64,000 bases of DNA from Parvibaculum sp040390855 (GCA_040390855.1 JAZJXO010000025.1:1-64000), one strand, 5' to 3'; counted from the stretch's first letter, positions 26,688 to 36,890 are shown. The notes: a model not told the origin generated them from the letters alone. Program-made: numbers and translations.

Positions 26688-26924
26688 TGGGAAAAAGCAG
26701 CTTGGCCTCACTCATGCCGGCAAAGTCCATTTCAAACGATCACCCGGCAGGACAGTCCCAACCAGCGGAACAAGGCCATTTCAATGCGATTCCGGGGGCG
26801 TGACAAGGCTCCGGCACCATCAGCCAGCTCCCCCCGCCAGAGGCCCCTTTTCTAGCCCAATCCGGCACAAGAAACCATAGCGCCAACCCGACAAAACAAC
26901 GGATGGACGGGCTTTAATGAAGAA

Positions 26925-26957
26925 CACCCTCAAGGCCGGTCAGGACGCTTGAGGGTG
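26925..26957 (-). terminator. Hairpin after lpxC, probable terminator
   Basis: CACCCTCAAG (26925-26934) and CTTGAGGGTG (26948-26957) are perfect 10-base arms around a 13-base loop, 35 bp downstream of the lpxC stop. On the minus strand the 3' side is only moderately T-rich, so it may act as a weak terminator or attenuator before bamD. Confidence 0.5.
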
Positions 26958-26992
26958 CTCAGGATCGCAGATTGGTGTTTAGGGCCGATGCC

Positions 26993-27988
26993 TTATTCGG
27001 CAGGCACGGCCATCGGGCGCGAAAGTTCTTCGCCATTGGCCCCGAGTTCGACGATTTCCCAGGCCGAACGATCAGCAAACAAGGCGCGCAAGACGCGGTT
27101 GTTCATGGCGTGGCCGGCACGGGTGCCTTCATAACGACCGATAAGCGGCGCACCTGCAAGAGCCAGATCGCCCACGGCATCGAGCACTTTATGACGCACA
27201 AATTCGTCATCAAAACGCAGACCGTCTTCGTTCACGACGTGGTCACCGTCAACAACGACCGTGTTGTCGAGCGAACCGCCGAGGCCGAGACCTGCCGCCC
27301 ACATGGCTTCAACATCCTTGAGCAGACCGAAGGTCCGGGCGCGCAGAATGTCGTCGCGGAAGGTCGGCGACATGAAATCGGCTTCGATGGACTGACGGCC
27401 GATGACGGCATTGTCGAACTCGATCTCAAACGCGAGCTTGAAACCTTCGCCCGGCAACAGAGCCGAACGCTTCAGACCATCCTGCACCACAACGGGCTTC
27501 AGGATACGAACGGCACGACGCGAAGCATGAAGCGGCTTGACGCCAATGGCTTCAATCGTTTCAACGAAAACCTGAGAACTGCCGTCCATGACGGGGACTT
27601 CCGGCCCGTTGATTTCGACAAACACATTGTCGATGCCGAGACTGGAGAAAGCCGCCATCAAATGTTCAACCGTGCCGACGCTCGTGCCGGATTCGTTGCG
27701 GATCACAGTGGACAGCATCGTATCGCCGACATGGTCATAGCGCGCCGTGATGTCCGAGACATTGGCAGGCACATCGCCGAGATCGGTACGACGGAAAACA
27801 ATGCCGAAACCGGCACCGGCGGGGTGAAGGTCCATACGGATCATCCGGCCCGTGTGAAGGCCGACGCCTTCAAGCACGACAGGGGCGTTCAGCGTCATCT
27901 GCGGACAGGCCACAGCACGACCGACGCGTTCGCGGCGTTGAGCCCGCGCTTCGTCCAGCATAACTGTGTCTAATTCTGTCCGGCGCAC
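26993..27988 (-). CDS. lpxC: UDP-3-O-acyl-GlcNAc deacetylase
   Basis: Zinc enzyme for the first committed step of lipid A synthesis. The 331 residues carry GVGLHTGR near the N-terminus, the zinc-site His in VEHLMAAFSSLGIDNVFVEINGPEVPVMDGSS, the pair in FVRHKVLDAVGDLAL (HKxxDxxGD), and the catalytic His in GTRAGHAMNNRVL. Its N-terminal ~30 residues are a usual alphaproteobacterial extension. It sits 244 bp downstream of ftsZ, beyond a terminator, so it needs its own promoter. No clear one can be named. The interval 27989-28128 is AT-rich. Confidence 0.96.
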   Translation of the reverse strand: MRRTELDTVMLDEARAQRRERVGRAVACPQMTLNAPVVLEGVGLHTGRMIRMDLHPAGAGFGIVFRRTDLGDVPANVSDITARYDHVGDTMLSTVIRNESGTSVGTVEHLMAAFSSLGIDNVFVEINGPEVPVMDGSSQVFVETIEAIGVKPLHASRRAVRILKPVVVQDGLKRSALLPGEGFKLAFEIEFDNAVIGRQSIEADFMSPTFRDDILRARTFGLLKDVEAMWAAGLGLGGSLDNTVVVDGDHVVNEDGLRFDDEFVRHKVLDAVGDLALAGAPLIGRYEGTRAGHAMNNRVLRALFADRSAWEIVELGANGEELSRPMAVPAE

Positions 27989-28128
27989 TGATCGGCCCTT
28001 TCGGATTCATGTCAGGAATCAAAACTGTCGCAATTCCTTAGTCTGATAAGTAACAGTGCCTTCCGTCCTCTACAAAACACAGTTTCTTTCAATTTATTAC
28101 AGCGCAACATAATCCATAAACTATTGTT

Positions 28129-28180
28129 TTTAAAAACAAAAACCCCGCCCGTTCGGCTGAAGTGCCGGAGGGACGGGGCT
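28129..28180 (-). terminator. Strong intrinsic terminator after ftsZ
   Basis: On the minus strand AGCCCCGTCCC pairs with GGGCGGGG with one bulged T, around an inner CGGC/GCCG stem, followed by the T-rich TTTTTGTTTTT. It lies about 50 bp after the ftsZ stop and closes the division cluster transcript. Confidence 0.85.
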
Positions 28181-28232
28181 GGTCGTGAGAGGCGTGCGAC
28201 GCGCCGGTATTGCTTAGTTTACCATCGTCACT

Positions 28233-29879
28233 TCAGTTGGCTTGCCGACGCAGGAAGGTCGGGATCTCCAACTGCTCTTCCTCGAAGGACGGCTGAACCA
28301 GACGGCCTTCGGTGGATGGCGTCAGGCTCTGTTGGGCCGCCGCCGGACGCTGTTGCGGTTCGGCTTGCGGGCGCTGCTGGGTTGCGACAGGTTCACGACG
28401 CTGCGGAGCAGGTGCGGCCACATCTTCGTCCTCGGCACGGCGACGGCCGCCGGTCAGACGCTCAAAGAACGAGGGACCACGCTTGGGCGCCCGCGACTGG
28501 GTGATCTGCGGAGCGCGACCGGCATGGAAACCGGAACCACCCTGCACTTTTTCAAGATCGCCCGGAATATAAGGCGCGGATTTGGGCTCGGCAATCACCG
28601 AACCGGCGGACACCACAGGCTCGTCACGACGCGCTACAGGCGCTTTGGGTTCGGGCTTGTGGATGATCACTTCGGCTTCGAACTCATGCAGATCGCCGCC
28701 CATGCGGAGCATCGGACGCTCGGTCGTCTCGAATGTCATTTCAGGAGCGGAGGCCTGCTGCGGCTGGGTCTGAAGGACAATTTCGGCCGGACGCTGGGCC
28801 GCAGCAGCGGACGCGGCGAAGGTTGCGGCGGCACGCGGCGGCTGGGTCATGCGTTCGGTGGCGGCAACCCTGGTCACTTTCGTCACGTCGACCGGTGCGG
28901 GCTGAACGCTCATCTCATGGTCGATGCCTGTGGCGACAACCGACACACGCATGAAACCGTTGAGCGAGTCATCAAAGGTCGAGCCGACAATGATGTTCGC
29001 GTCCGGATCCACTTCCGAGCGGATACGGTTGGCTGCTTCATCGACTTCATAAAGTGTGAGGTCCCTGCCGCCGGTGATGTTGATAAGGACGCCGCGGGCA
29101 CCCTTCATCGAAACTTCATCAAGCAGCGGATTGGAGATCGCGGCTTCGGCGGCTTCGACGGCGCGCTTTTCGCCCGAGGCTTCGCCTGTGCCCATCATGG
29201 CCTTGCCCATTTCGTTCATCACGGTGCGAACGTCGGCAAAATCCAGATTGATGAGACCGGGCTTCATCATCAGATCAGTGATGCCCGCCACGCCGGAGTG
29301 CAACACCTGATCGGCCATCGCAAATGCGTCGGCAAACGTCGTGTTTTCGTTGGCCACACGAAAAAGATTCTGGTTCGGGATGATGATCAGCGTATCGACA
29401 TATTGCTGAAGATCGCGGATGCCTTCTTCCGCAAGACGCATACGGCGCGAACCTTCGAACTGGAAGGGCTTGGTGACCACACCGACGGTGAGCACACCCT
29501 GCTCGCGCGCGGCACGCGCGATGACCGGAGCAGCGCCTGTGCCTGTGCCACCACCCATGCCGGCGGTGATGAAGACCATATGCGCGCCGTTGATGTGCTC
29601 GGCGATTTCGTCGAGGGCTTCTTCGGCTGCCGCGCTACCGACTTCGGGACGGGAACCGGCACCGAGACCCTCGGTAATGGCTGCGCCGAGCTGGATGCGG
29701 CGGTCGGCAGCCGACAGCGCCAGAGCCTGCGCGTCGGTATTGGCCACCACGAATTCAACACCGTCGAGGCCAGCCTCGATCATGTTGTTGACCGCGTTGC
29801 CACCGGCACCGCCGACACCGAACACTGTGATTCTGGGCTTCAGTTCTTTCGCCTGCGGGACTGTCAATTTGATGCTCAT
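28233..29879 (-). CDS. ftsZ: Cell division protein FtsZ
   Basis: Tubulin-like GTPase that forms the division ring. The GTPase core is in the first ~320 residues, with the tubulin signature GGGTGTGAAPV near 108-118, NTDAQAL, and the T7 loop NLDFADVR. A long Pro/Gln/Ala-rich disordered linker (about 330-525) makes the protein 548 residues, as usual in alphaproteobacteria. It ends in the conserved tail LEIPTFLRRQ that binds partner proteins. A strong ribosome site (AGGAGG) precedes ATG 29879. A 158-bp gap separates it from ftsA, room for a separate promoter, in contrast to the overlaps upstream. Confidence 0.98.
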   Translation of the reverse strand: MSIKLTVPQAKELKPRITVFGVGGAGGNAVNNMIEAGLDGVEFVVANTDAQALALSAADRRIQLGAAITEGLGAGSRPEVGSAAAEEALDEIAEHINGAHMVFITAGMGGGTGTGAAPVIARAAREQGVLTVGVVTKPFQFEGSRRMRLAEEGIRDLQQYVDTLIIIPNQNLFRVANENTTFADAFAMADQVLHSGVAGITDLMMKPGLINLDFADVRTVMNEMGKAMMGTGEASGEKRAVEAAEAAISNPLLDEVSMKGARGVLINITGGRDLTLYEVDEAANRIRSEVDPDANIIVGSTFDDSLNGFMRVSVVATGIDHEMSVQPAPVDVTKVTRVAATERMTQPPRAAATFAASAAAAQRPAEIVLQTQPQQASAPEMTFETTERPMLRMGGDLHEFEAEVIIHKPEPKAPVARRDEPVVSAGSVIAEPKSAPYIPGDLEKVQGGSGFHAGRAPQITQSRAPKRGPSFFERLTGGRRRAEDEDVAAPAPQRREPVATQQRPQAEPQQRPAAAQQSLTPSTEGRLVQPSFEEEQLEIPTFLRRQAN

Positions 29880-30037
29880 TTTGGCCTCCTAGAATTCAGT
29901 AGGGAAATTGGGGTTTCGTGTCGCCGACTGCTCTCGCCTGAGACCAGGGGGCCCGGCTCGCCACCCAAACCGCCACCGGCATTCGTACCCTTCGCGTACG
30001 CCCATCAAGCGGGCGAAATCTTTGATCTCTCCTGCCA

Positions 30038-31348
30038 TCAGAAATTCTCCTTGAACCAACGGCCTATGCGCGCGAGCTGTCCACGCCCTGCTCCGCCTTC
30101 GGCTTCATTGTCCGCACCCGCCGTATCGGTCGGTGAATACATGGAATATGTGAGTAGACCCGCACAGGCCGAGAAAGCCGGACCGCCGGTTGCTTCCGCA
30201 AGACCTGTAAGACGGATCGGCTGACCGACACGGACCTGCTTGTCGAGCAAACGCCCTGCAAGCTCGCGCGCACCGTTCATCTGGCTTGCGCCACCCGTCA
30301 GCACAACGCGACGTCCGGCCAAGCGGCCATACCCGCTTGCCTCGATGCGGTCACGCACGAGTTCAAACGTTTCTTCGAGCCGCGGCTGAATGATTCCGGT
30401 CAACATGGACCGCGGAATGTGATTCGCCGAATCAGCATCGCTTTCGCCAACTTGTGGCACGTCGATCATCTCTCTCTCGTCGGACGGACTCGCCAATGCG
30501 CTCCCGTACAAAGTCTTCATGCGTTCCGCATGGGCCAACGGTGTCGAAAGCCCCCTCGCAATATCATTAGTAATGTGATTCCCGCCAATAGACACGGAAT
30601 CGCAATAAACCATCGCGCCTTCAAAGAAGACGGCAAACGAGGTCGTGCCGCCACCCATGTCGATGACGCAGACGCCTAGGTCCATTTCGTCCTCCACCAG
30701 CGAGGCGAGGCCCGATGCATAAGGCGTCACAGCGAAGCCCGCGACGGACAGATGACAACGCTCGATGCAGAGTTCGAGATTGCGCAGGGGACCACGCAGG
30801 CCGCTGACCATATGAACATCGACGCCGAGCCTTTCGCCGAACATGCCGCGCGGATCGTGCACACCACGGCTTCCGTCGATATTGTAATTGGTCGGGATCG
30901 CATGAAGCACATCGCGCGCGTCAGGCTGAAAGTTCGACTGCGCATAGGAAATCAGACGGGCACAATCATCGTCCGTGACCTGAGAACCCGACACAGCCGC
31001 CTTGACGCCGACCGTCTGGCTTTTCGGATCGCAGCCCGACACGCCGACCATCACTTCCTTGATCGTGACGCCTGCCATGCGCTCGGCGGCATCCACCGCA
31101 AAGCGGATAGCCTCGTCCGCCGCATCCATGTCCACCACCGCGCCCGCTCGGATGCCGCGCGAAACCTGATGGCCGATGCCGATAACGCGCATGGGCGCAT
31201 GACCATTGGCCATGCGGCCCGGTTCCACACGCGCGATGAAGCACGAGATCTTGCTCGAACCGATATCAAGGGCGGCGACGACACCAGAGCGGCCGACCGC
31301 GACAGGGCGACCCTGAAAACCCTTGGAACCCAGACTGACCATATTCAT
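30038..31348 (-). CDS. ftsA: Cell division protein FtsA
   Basis: Actin-like protein that tethers FtsZ to the membrane. The 436 residues show the ATPase motifs phosphate-1 (LDIGSSKISCFIAR, about 28-41), phosphate-2 (VCVIDMGGGTTSFAVF) and the adenosine motif (VLTGGASQMNGARELA). The SHS2/1C insert lies between about 95 and 175, and the C-terminal amphipathic membrane helix reads LARIGRWFKENF. It overlaps ftsQ by 4 bp. Confidence 0.97.
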   Translation of the reverse strand: MNMVSLGSKGFQGRPVAVGRSGVVAALDIGSSKISCFIARVEPGRMANGHAPMRVIGIGHQVSRGIRAGAVVDMDAADEAIRFAVDAAERMAGVTIKEVMVGVSGCDPKSQTVGVKAAVSGSQVTDDDCARLISYAQSNFQPDARDVLHAIPTNYNIDGSRGVHDPRGMFGERLGVDVHMVSGLRGPLRNLELCIERCHLSVAGFAVTPYASGLASLVEDEMDLGVCVIDMGGGTTSFAVFFEGAMVYCDSVSIGGNHITNDIARGLSTPLAHAERMKTLYGSALASPSDEREMIDVPQVGESDADSANHIPRSMLTGIIQPRLEETFELVRDRIEASGYGRLAGRRVVLTGGASQMNGARELAGRLLDKQVRVGQPIRLTGLAEATGGPAFSACAGLLTYSMYSPTDTAGADNEAEGGAGRGQLARIGRWFKENF

Positions 31349-32460
31349 GTATTGCCCCCAATACGTGCTGCACCGGCCTTTGCGGGCACGGTTACGCCAT
31401 TCAGATGTGTTGTTGTTGCCCCGCCGGACGTCGCCCCGCCTTGCAGGCTGACCTTCTCGGCCATGTCTTCATTGCGGCCCGCCACCGCTTCCGGCGTCAG
31501 TGCCACGGACACGCGGTCCGGCAGGCGCAGATCGACAGACTCAATGTCCCGCGACAAAATCTTGTATTGCGCATCCATGGCCACGATGTCGGCAAGCGCC
31601 TTCTCTACGCCCACTTCCGGCAGTTTGATGTCCACGCCATTTTCGAGGCGCAGATTCCAGCGACGGTCACCGACGCGCACAAAGGCACGCACGCGCGAAA
31701 GAAACTCTGGCTGCGCCTCTTTCATCAACTGAAGGATGTCTTCTGCCTCACGCGCACCGCCGAAACCGACGATGAAAGGCAGCGTTGCATAGGCCTGTAC
31801 ATTATTGTCGGTGATGATGTGACCCTCGCCGTCAACGACCGATAGCGCACCGCCACGCTGCCAGATGGCAAAGGGCTTGCGTTCGGCAATGTCGATGCGA
31901 ATGGCATCGGGCAACAGGCGCGTGACGGTGGCCGACTTCACCCAATCGACATGTTCGATATTCCGACGCGCGACTTCTGTATCAAAACCGAAAATCGGAT
32001 CGCCGCGCTTGATGCCGAGAGCGGCAAGAAGCGCGGTCGAGTCTGCGTGCGAGCGGCCCGACACGGTGACTTCACCGATGCTGAAACCGGCCATCGCCAT
32101 CAGCTTGTTGGCGCGGGTCGCAATCTCGTTGCCCGCCGACGCCACATGGCCACCGACAAAGAGGCCGTAGAGCACGACAGCGACGATGAGGCCGAATGTG
32201 GCCACTGAAAACGTCTTGCGACCGAAACCGGCATCGCGCACATCATCCAACCAGCGCATGACAGCATTGGCCGGACGCTGCGCACGGCGCGCAAAATTGC
32301 GATCGGCCGCGAGATTGCGGCGACGGCCCGGCGCGACATTGCTCTTCGCGACATGGCCCGGCGCAAAATTCAGCGCCGGTGCTTTCTTGAGCTTCGAGGG
32401 TACGGCGCGAACGCCGGTGCGTGAAACAGGCTTGGAGCCTTTACTTTTCAACGATCGCAT
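31345..32460 (-). CDS. ftsQ: Cell division protein FtsQ
   Basis: Bitopic divisome protein. The 371 residues include an unusually long basic cytoplasmic tail (about 1-95), one membrane helix (FGLIVAVVLYGLFVGGHVASA), then the POTRA domain (SIGEVTVSGRSHADSTALLAALGIKRGDPIFGFDTEVARRNIEHVDWV) and the beta domain starting RLLPDAIRIDIAERKPFAIWQ. It overlaps ddl by 13 bp and ftsA by 4 bp. Confidence 0.95.
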   Translation of the reverse strand: MRSLKSKGSKPVSRTGVRAVPSKLKKAPALNFAPGHVAKSNVAPGRRRNLAADRNFARRAQRPANAVMRWLDDVRDAGFGRKTFSVATFGLIVAVVLYGLFVGGHVASAGNEIATRANKLMAMAGFSIGEVTVSGRSHADSTALLAALGIKRGDPIFGFDTEVARRNIEHVDWVKSATVTRLLPDAIRIDIAERKPFAIWQRGGALSVVDGEGHIITDNNVQAYATLPFIVGFGGAREAEDILQLMKEAQPEFLSRVRAFVRVGDRRWNLRLENGVDIKLPEVGVEKALADIVAMDAQYKILSRDIESVDLRLPDRVSVALTPEAVAGRNEDMAEKVSLQGGATSGGATTTHLNGVTVPAKAGAARIGGNT

Positions 32461-33374
32461 GATGCGTCCTCCACCATCCAGCTCACCAGATCGACGTAGG
32501 AATAACCCGCGAGGTTCGCGAGTTCCGGCACGAGCGACGTGGGCGTCATGCCGGGTTGTGTGTTGACTTCCAGCAGGATCAACTCCGGCTTGCCTTCGCG
32601 CGTATCGTCGAAACGGAAGTCGGAGCGGCTAACACCACGGCAGCCGAGCACACGATGCGCGGCGAGCGAAATGCGCTGCACTTCGGCATAGGCTTCCGCG
32701 CTGATCTTCGCTGGCACTTCATGGCGCGAGCCACCGGCGGCATATTTCGCTTCGTAATCATAGAATTGGGTGTTGGCGATGATGTCCACGACACCGAGCG
32801 CGGCATCACCCATGACGGCGCAGCTCAACTCGCGGCCTGCAATGTAACGCTCGACCATCACTTCATCGCCGAGGTTCCAATCGGGCGAAGTCAACTCTGC
32901 CGGAGGACGATTATCGCCAGGACGGATGACGAAGACGCCGACAGACGAGCCCTGATTGACGGGCTTGATAACATAGGGCGGCGTCATTATGTGACCTGCC
33001 GCCGCCTCGGTACGCGGCACGACAACACCTTCGGCAACAGGAAGACCCGCTGACGCAAAGACATGCTTGGCGCGTTCTTTATGCATGGCAAGCGACGAGG
33101 CGAGCACGCCGGAATGGGTATAGGGAATATTCAGAATTTCGAGAAGACCCTGCACACAACCGTCTTCGCCCCAGCGACCATGCAGCGCGTTGAAGACAAC
33201 ATCGGGCTTCACATTCAAAAGCTGATCGCCGAGATCGCGACCTGCATCAATCTCGGTCACGCGGTAGCCGCCCTGACGCAAGGCATCGGCACAACCGCGA
33301 CCGGACGACAGGCTCACTTCACGCTCAGGTGACCAGCCGCCTTTGAGAACAGCTACATGCTTTGCCGTGTTCAT
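32448..33374 (-). CDS. ddl: D-alanine--D-alanine ligase
   Basis: ATP-grasp enzyme that makes the D-Ala-D-Ala end of the cell-wall peptide. With ATG 33374 (MNTAKHVAVLKGG) it has 308 residues, the usual size. Motifs include VLKGGWSPEREVSLSSG, ALHGRWGEDGCVQGLLE, VIKPVNQGSSVGV, and the metal/ATP end LLEVNTQPGMTPTSLVPE. ATG 33404 is also open but gives an atypical leader. It overlaps murB by 4 bp. Confidence 0.96.
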   Translation of the reverse strand: MNTAKHVAVLKGGWSPEREVSLSSGRGCADALRQGGYRVTEIDAGRDLGDQLLNVKPDVVFNALHGRWGEDGCVQGLLEILNIPYTHSGVLASSLAMHKERAKHVFASAGLPVAEGVVVPRTEAAAGHIMTPPYVIKPVNQGSSVGVFVIRPGDNRPPAELTSPDWNLGDEVMVERYIAGRELSCAVMGDAALGVVDIIANTQFYDYEAKYAAGGSRHEVPAKISAEAYAEVQRISLAAHRVLGCRGVSRSDFRFDDTREGKPELILLEVNTQPGMTPTSLVPELANLAGYSYVDLVSWMVEDASCDR

Positions 33375-34294
33375 GCGCGCTCTCCGATTTTCTTGATTTC
33401 CCATTCGAGCGTGACGCCGCTTGTCGCTTTCACACGCGCGCGCACGTCTTCGCCGAGATCTTCAATATCGGCGGCGCTTGCATCGCCTGTGTTGATGAGA
33501 AAGTTGCAATGAAGCTCTGACACCTGTGCGCCGCCATGGCGAAGACCACGACCGCCCGCCGCATCAATGAGCTGCCATGACTTGTGACCTTGCGGATTTT
33601 TGAAGGTGGAGCCTCCGGTGCGTGTGCGGATCGGCTGGCTCGCTTCACGCCTGGCGGTGATCTCGTCCATGCGTGCGAGAATGTCGGCTTTCTCACCGGC
33701 ATGACCCTGATAGGTCGCTTCGATGAAAATCAGATCTTCCGGCGCACCGCAATGGCGATAGGTGTAATGCATATCGGCATTGGAGAGCACATGACGCTTG
33801 CCCTGACGGTCGAGCGCAACAGCTTCGACGAGCACGTCTTTGGTTTCACGCTCATAGGCACCGCCATTCATGCGCAGCGCACCGCCGATGGAACCGGGAA
33901 TACCGCGATAGAACTCAAGACCGGCAATGCCCGCCTCCTGCGCCGTGCGGGCAACCGCAACGTCGAGCGCGGCTGCGCCTGCACGGACGCGGAAACCATC
34001 AAGCGCTTCGGAAAACATGAAGGCTTTGCCGAGACGGATCACCACACCGGCAACGCCGCCGTCACGCACAAGAAGATTGGAGCCGACACCGACAACCGTC
34101 ACGGGAATGTCGGCGGGCATTTGGCTAAGAAACAGCGCAAGATCGTCGGCATCTGACGGACGGAACATAACTTCAGCGGGGCCGCCGACGCGGAACCATG
34201 TAAGCGGGGCCATGGCTGCATCGACGATCAACTCGCCGCGCACGGACGGCAAGCGTTCCAGCAAAGAGGTGGATGCGACGCGCGCGACCATCAT
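33371..34294 (-). CDS. murB: UDP-N-acetylenolpyruvoylglucosamine reductase
   Basis: FAD enzyme reducing enolpyruvyl-UDP-GlcNAc to UDP-MurNAc. The 307 residues are type II: FRVGGPAEVMFRP and SNLLVRDGGVAGVVIRL bind FAD, YRGIPGSIGGALRMNGGAYE follows, then GSTFKNPQGHKSWQLIDAAG with the catalytic Ser, and SELHCNFLINTGDASA near the end with the catalytic Glu. The start overlaps the murC stop (ATGATG, either ATG possible). The longer frame to 34390 lies inside murC and is rejected. Confidence 0.96.
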   Translation of the reverse strand: MMVARVASTSLLERLPSVRGELIVDAAMAPLTWFRVGGPAEVMFRPSDADDLALFLSQMPADIPVTVVGVGSNLLVRDGGVAGVVIRLGKAFMFSEALDGFRVRAGAAALDVAVARTAQEAGIAGLEFYRGIPGSIGGALRMNGGAYERETKDVLVEAVALDRQGKRHVLSNADMHYTYRHCGAPEDLIFIEATYQGHAGEKADILARMDEITARREASQPIRTRTGGSTFKNPQGHKSWQLIDAAGGRGLRHGGAQVSELHCNFLINTGDASAADIEDLGEDVRARVKATSGVTLEWEIKKIGERA

Positions 34295-35754
34295 TTGCCC
34301 TTCCCCTTTTTTGCAGCAGGTTTCGCTTTGCCAGCGGCTTTCTTCAAGGGCTTCAAAGCGGCAAGCTCGGCAGGAAGCGCATTCGCCCAATTCGTGATCG
34401 AACCCGCACCGAGGCAGACAACAAGATCGCCGGGCCTGGCAAGCTCGGCAATCATGGACGCGAGACTTTCCGGATTTTCGAGCGGCAGGGCATGACGGTG
34501 GCCGCGATCATGGAGGCCCGCGACAAGACCATCGCGGCTGGCCCCGTCAATCGGCTGCTCGCCTGCGGCATAGACATCCGCCACGATCACCGTATCCGCG
34601 TCATTGAAGCAGGAGGAGAACTCATCAAAGAGATTGTGGAGGCGCGTATAGCGATGCGGCTGTACGACAGCGATGATGCGACCTTCGGTGGCGGAACGCG
34701 CGGCCTGCAACACGGCGGCGATTTCGACTGGATGGTGGCCGTAATCGTCGTAGAAATTCACATCATTCCATGTGCCGACATGCGTGAAGCGGCGCTTGAC
34801 GCCACCGAAGCCGTAGAGCGCTTTGCGGATCACGCTTTCCTTGATGCCCATCTGCCATGCAACGCCGATGGCAGCGAGGCTGTTCAGCATGTTGTGGCGA
34901 CCGGGCATGGGAAGCGACATGCCGAGCATTTCGGTCTGCTTGCCGGTCTTGCGATCCGACACGGTCACGTCAAACGTGTTCTGGCCCTTCTCCATGCGCG
35001 GATTGGTGGCGCGCACATCGGCCTGCGGGCTGGTGCCATAGGTGACGATGCGACGGTCACGCACGCGACCGATAAGCGACTGCACTTCCGGATGGTCGAT
35101 GCACATGACGGCACAACCATAGAAAGGCACGTTCTCGACATAGGCGAGGAAGGCATCACGCGCGGCATCGAACGTGCCGTAATAGTCGAGATGTTCGGGG
35201 TCGATATTTGTGACGATGGCGATGGTCGACGGGAGCTTCACGAATGTGCCGTCGGACTCGTCGGCCTCGACCACCATCCATTCGCCGCCACCGAGACGCG
35301 CATTGGTGCCGTAGGCATTGATGATGCCGCCGTTGATAACGGTAGGATCAAGTTGCGCCGCTTCGAGGATCGTCGCGACGAGCGATGTTGTTGTTGTCTT
35401 GCCATGCGTACCGCCGATAGCGACGCAGGATTTCAGCCGCATCAGCTCGGCAAGCATTTCGGCGCGGCGCACAACCGGCAAGAAACGCGCACGGGCTTCG
35501 ACGAGTTCGGGATTGTCGGCCTTGATCGCGGTGGACACGACAATGACCTGTGCATCACCGAGATTGGCGGCATCATGGCCGACGGAGACGGGAATCTTCA
35601 ACCCGCGCAGACGCTTCACATTGGCGCTGTCACTGACGTCGCTGCCTTGCACTTTGTAGCCGAGATTTTTCATCACTTCGGCAATGCCGCTCATGCCGAT
35701 GCCGCCAATGCCGACAAAGTGGATGATGCCGATGTCTAGGGGCGCGGGACGCAT
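34291..35754 (-). CDS. murC: UDP-N-acetylmuramate--L-alanine ligase
   Basis: Adds L-Ala to UDP-MurNAc. The 487 residues begin with the Rossmann-like HFVGIGGIGMSGIAEVM, followed by the ATP loop GGTHGKTTTTSLVA, the central EADESDGTF, HHPVEI, and the C-terminal domain ending in a Lys/Ala-rich tail (KKAAGKAKPAAKKGKGK) not needed for the fold. It shares one base with the murG stop. Confidence 0.97.
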   Translation of the reverse strand: MRPAPLDIGIIHFVGIGGIGMSGIAEVMKNLGYKVQGSDVSDSANVKRLRGLKIPVSVGHDAANLGDAQVIVVSTAIKADNPELVEARARFLPVVRRAEMLAELMRLKSCVAIGGTHGKTTTTSLVATILEAAQLDPTVINGGIINAYGTNARLGGGEWMVVEADESDGTFVKLPSTIAIVTNIDPEHLDYYGTFDAARDAFLAYVENVPFYGCAVMCIDHPEVQSLIGRVRDRRIVTYGTSPQADVRATNPRMEKGQNTFDVTVSDRKTGKQTEMLGMSLPMPGRHNMLNSLAAIGVAWQMGIKESVIRKALYGFGGVKRRFTHVGTWNDVNFYDDYGHHPVEIAAVLQAARSATEGRIIAVVQPHRYTRLHNLFDEFSSCFNDADTVIVADVYAAGEQPIDGASRDGLVAGLHDRGHRHALPLENPESLASMIAELARPGDLVVCLGAGSITNWANALPAELAALKPLKKAAGKAKPAAKKGKGK

Positions 35755-36890
35755 CAGCGGGACTCCTCGGCGATTTGAACGGGAACAGATGCACCACGAC
35801 CAAGACTTTCGACGAGATCAGCGAGACGCACCACAGCATCCGGCGCACCCTGCCCCAGCGCGGCTTTGGCAGCAGACTGGAGGCGCGGCGCATCGGCCAG
35901 TAGCTTCACGAGTTCAGCGGCAAGACTTTCCTCGGTGAAATTCTTTTGTTCGATCATCAGACCGGCACCTGCCGCCTGAAGTTTCTCGGCATTGGCCTTC
36001 TGGTCATTGTCGAGCGAATGGGGCAGCGGCACGAGGATAGACGGGCGACCGATGACGGTGAGTTCCGCAACGGTGGAGGCACCGGAGCGACCGATGACGA
36101 GATGCGCCGCCGCGATGCGGGCGGGCATGTCGTCAAAAAAACTTTCGAGATCGGCGGCGATGCCTGCTTCACTATATTGCGCACGGACACGGTCGATGTC
36201 TTCGGGACGCGCCTGCTGCACGACATGAAGTCGCGCACGCATCACATCGGGCAGACAGGCGAGCGCACCGGGAACGACATCGCTCATCACGCGGGCTCCC
36301 TGACTGCCGCCGAAGACAAGAAGTTCGATGCGGTCCGTCGGCGCGGCATAAGGCGAGGCGGCAAGCAAGGAGACAGCATCACGCACGGGATTGCCGGTGA
36401 CGACGAGCTTGCCTGCGTCTTTGGTACGCAGAAATTTCGGTCCGGCAAAGGTGGACGCAATCGCGCGGATATAGGGCGCAACGAGACGGTTGACGCGGCC
36501 GAGCACGGCGTTCTGCTCATGCACACAGGTCGGGATACCACGCAGGATCGCCGCCGCTATCGGTGGCAGTGTCGGATAGCCGCCAAAGCCGATGACGACG
36601 GAAGGCTCGACGCGACCGAGAATACCATAGGCCTGACCGATGCCTGCCATGATCTTCGGCGCGGCTTTGACGAGACCGACAAGACCGCGATCATTCGGCG
36701 TCGCGGACGGCACCGAAAAAATATCGGCACCGGGAAAAAGCGTGTCGAAGCGCTGCACGCGCTCGTCCGTGATCAGCACGATATGGCGGCCGCGCCGACG
36801 CAATTCCTGCGCGAGCGCCTGCCCGGGGAACAGATGTCCCCCCGTGCCACCGGCGGCAATCACAACAGGTCCGGACGGGCGAAGGCTCAT
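35754..36890 (-). CDS. murG: UDP-GlcNAc:undecaprenyl-PP-MurNAc-pentapeptide GlcNAc transferase
   Basis: Converts lipid I to lipid II on the inner face of the membrane (GT28). The 378 residues have the first glycine loop AAGGTGGHLFPGQALA, HEQNAVLGRVNR, the second loop FGGSQGARVMSD, and the UDP-GlcNAc site GRSGASTVAELTVIGRPSILVPLP with the conserved DNDQKANA. It overlaps ftsW by 4 bp. Confidence 0.97.
   Translation of the reverse strand: MSLRPSGPVVIAAGGTGGHLFPGQALAQELRRRGRHIVLITDERVQRFDTLFPGADIFSVPSATPNDRGLVGLVKAAPKIMAGIGQAYGILGRVEPSVVIGFGGYPTLPPIAAAILRGIPTCVHEQNAVLGRVNRLVAPYIRAIASTFAGPKFLRTKDAGKLVVTGNPVRDAVSLLAASPYAAPTDRIELLVFGGSQGARVMSDVVPGALACLPDVMRARLHVVQQARPEDIDRVRAQYSEAGIAADLESFFDDMPARIAAAHLVIGRSGASTVAELTVIGRPSILVPLPHSLDNDQKANAEKLQAAGAGLMIEQKNFTEESLAAELVKLLADAPRLQSAAKAALGQGAPDAVVRLADLVESLGRGASVPVQIAEESR

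Noticed and set aside
28242..30224. 660-codon open frame on the plus strand
   Set aside because: Antisense to ftsZ and its upstream gap, with composition typical of a mirror frame.
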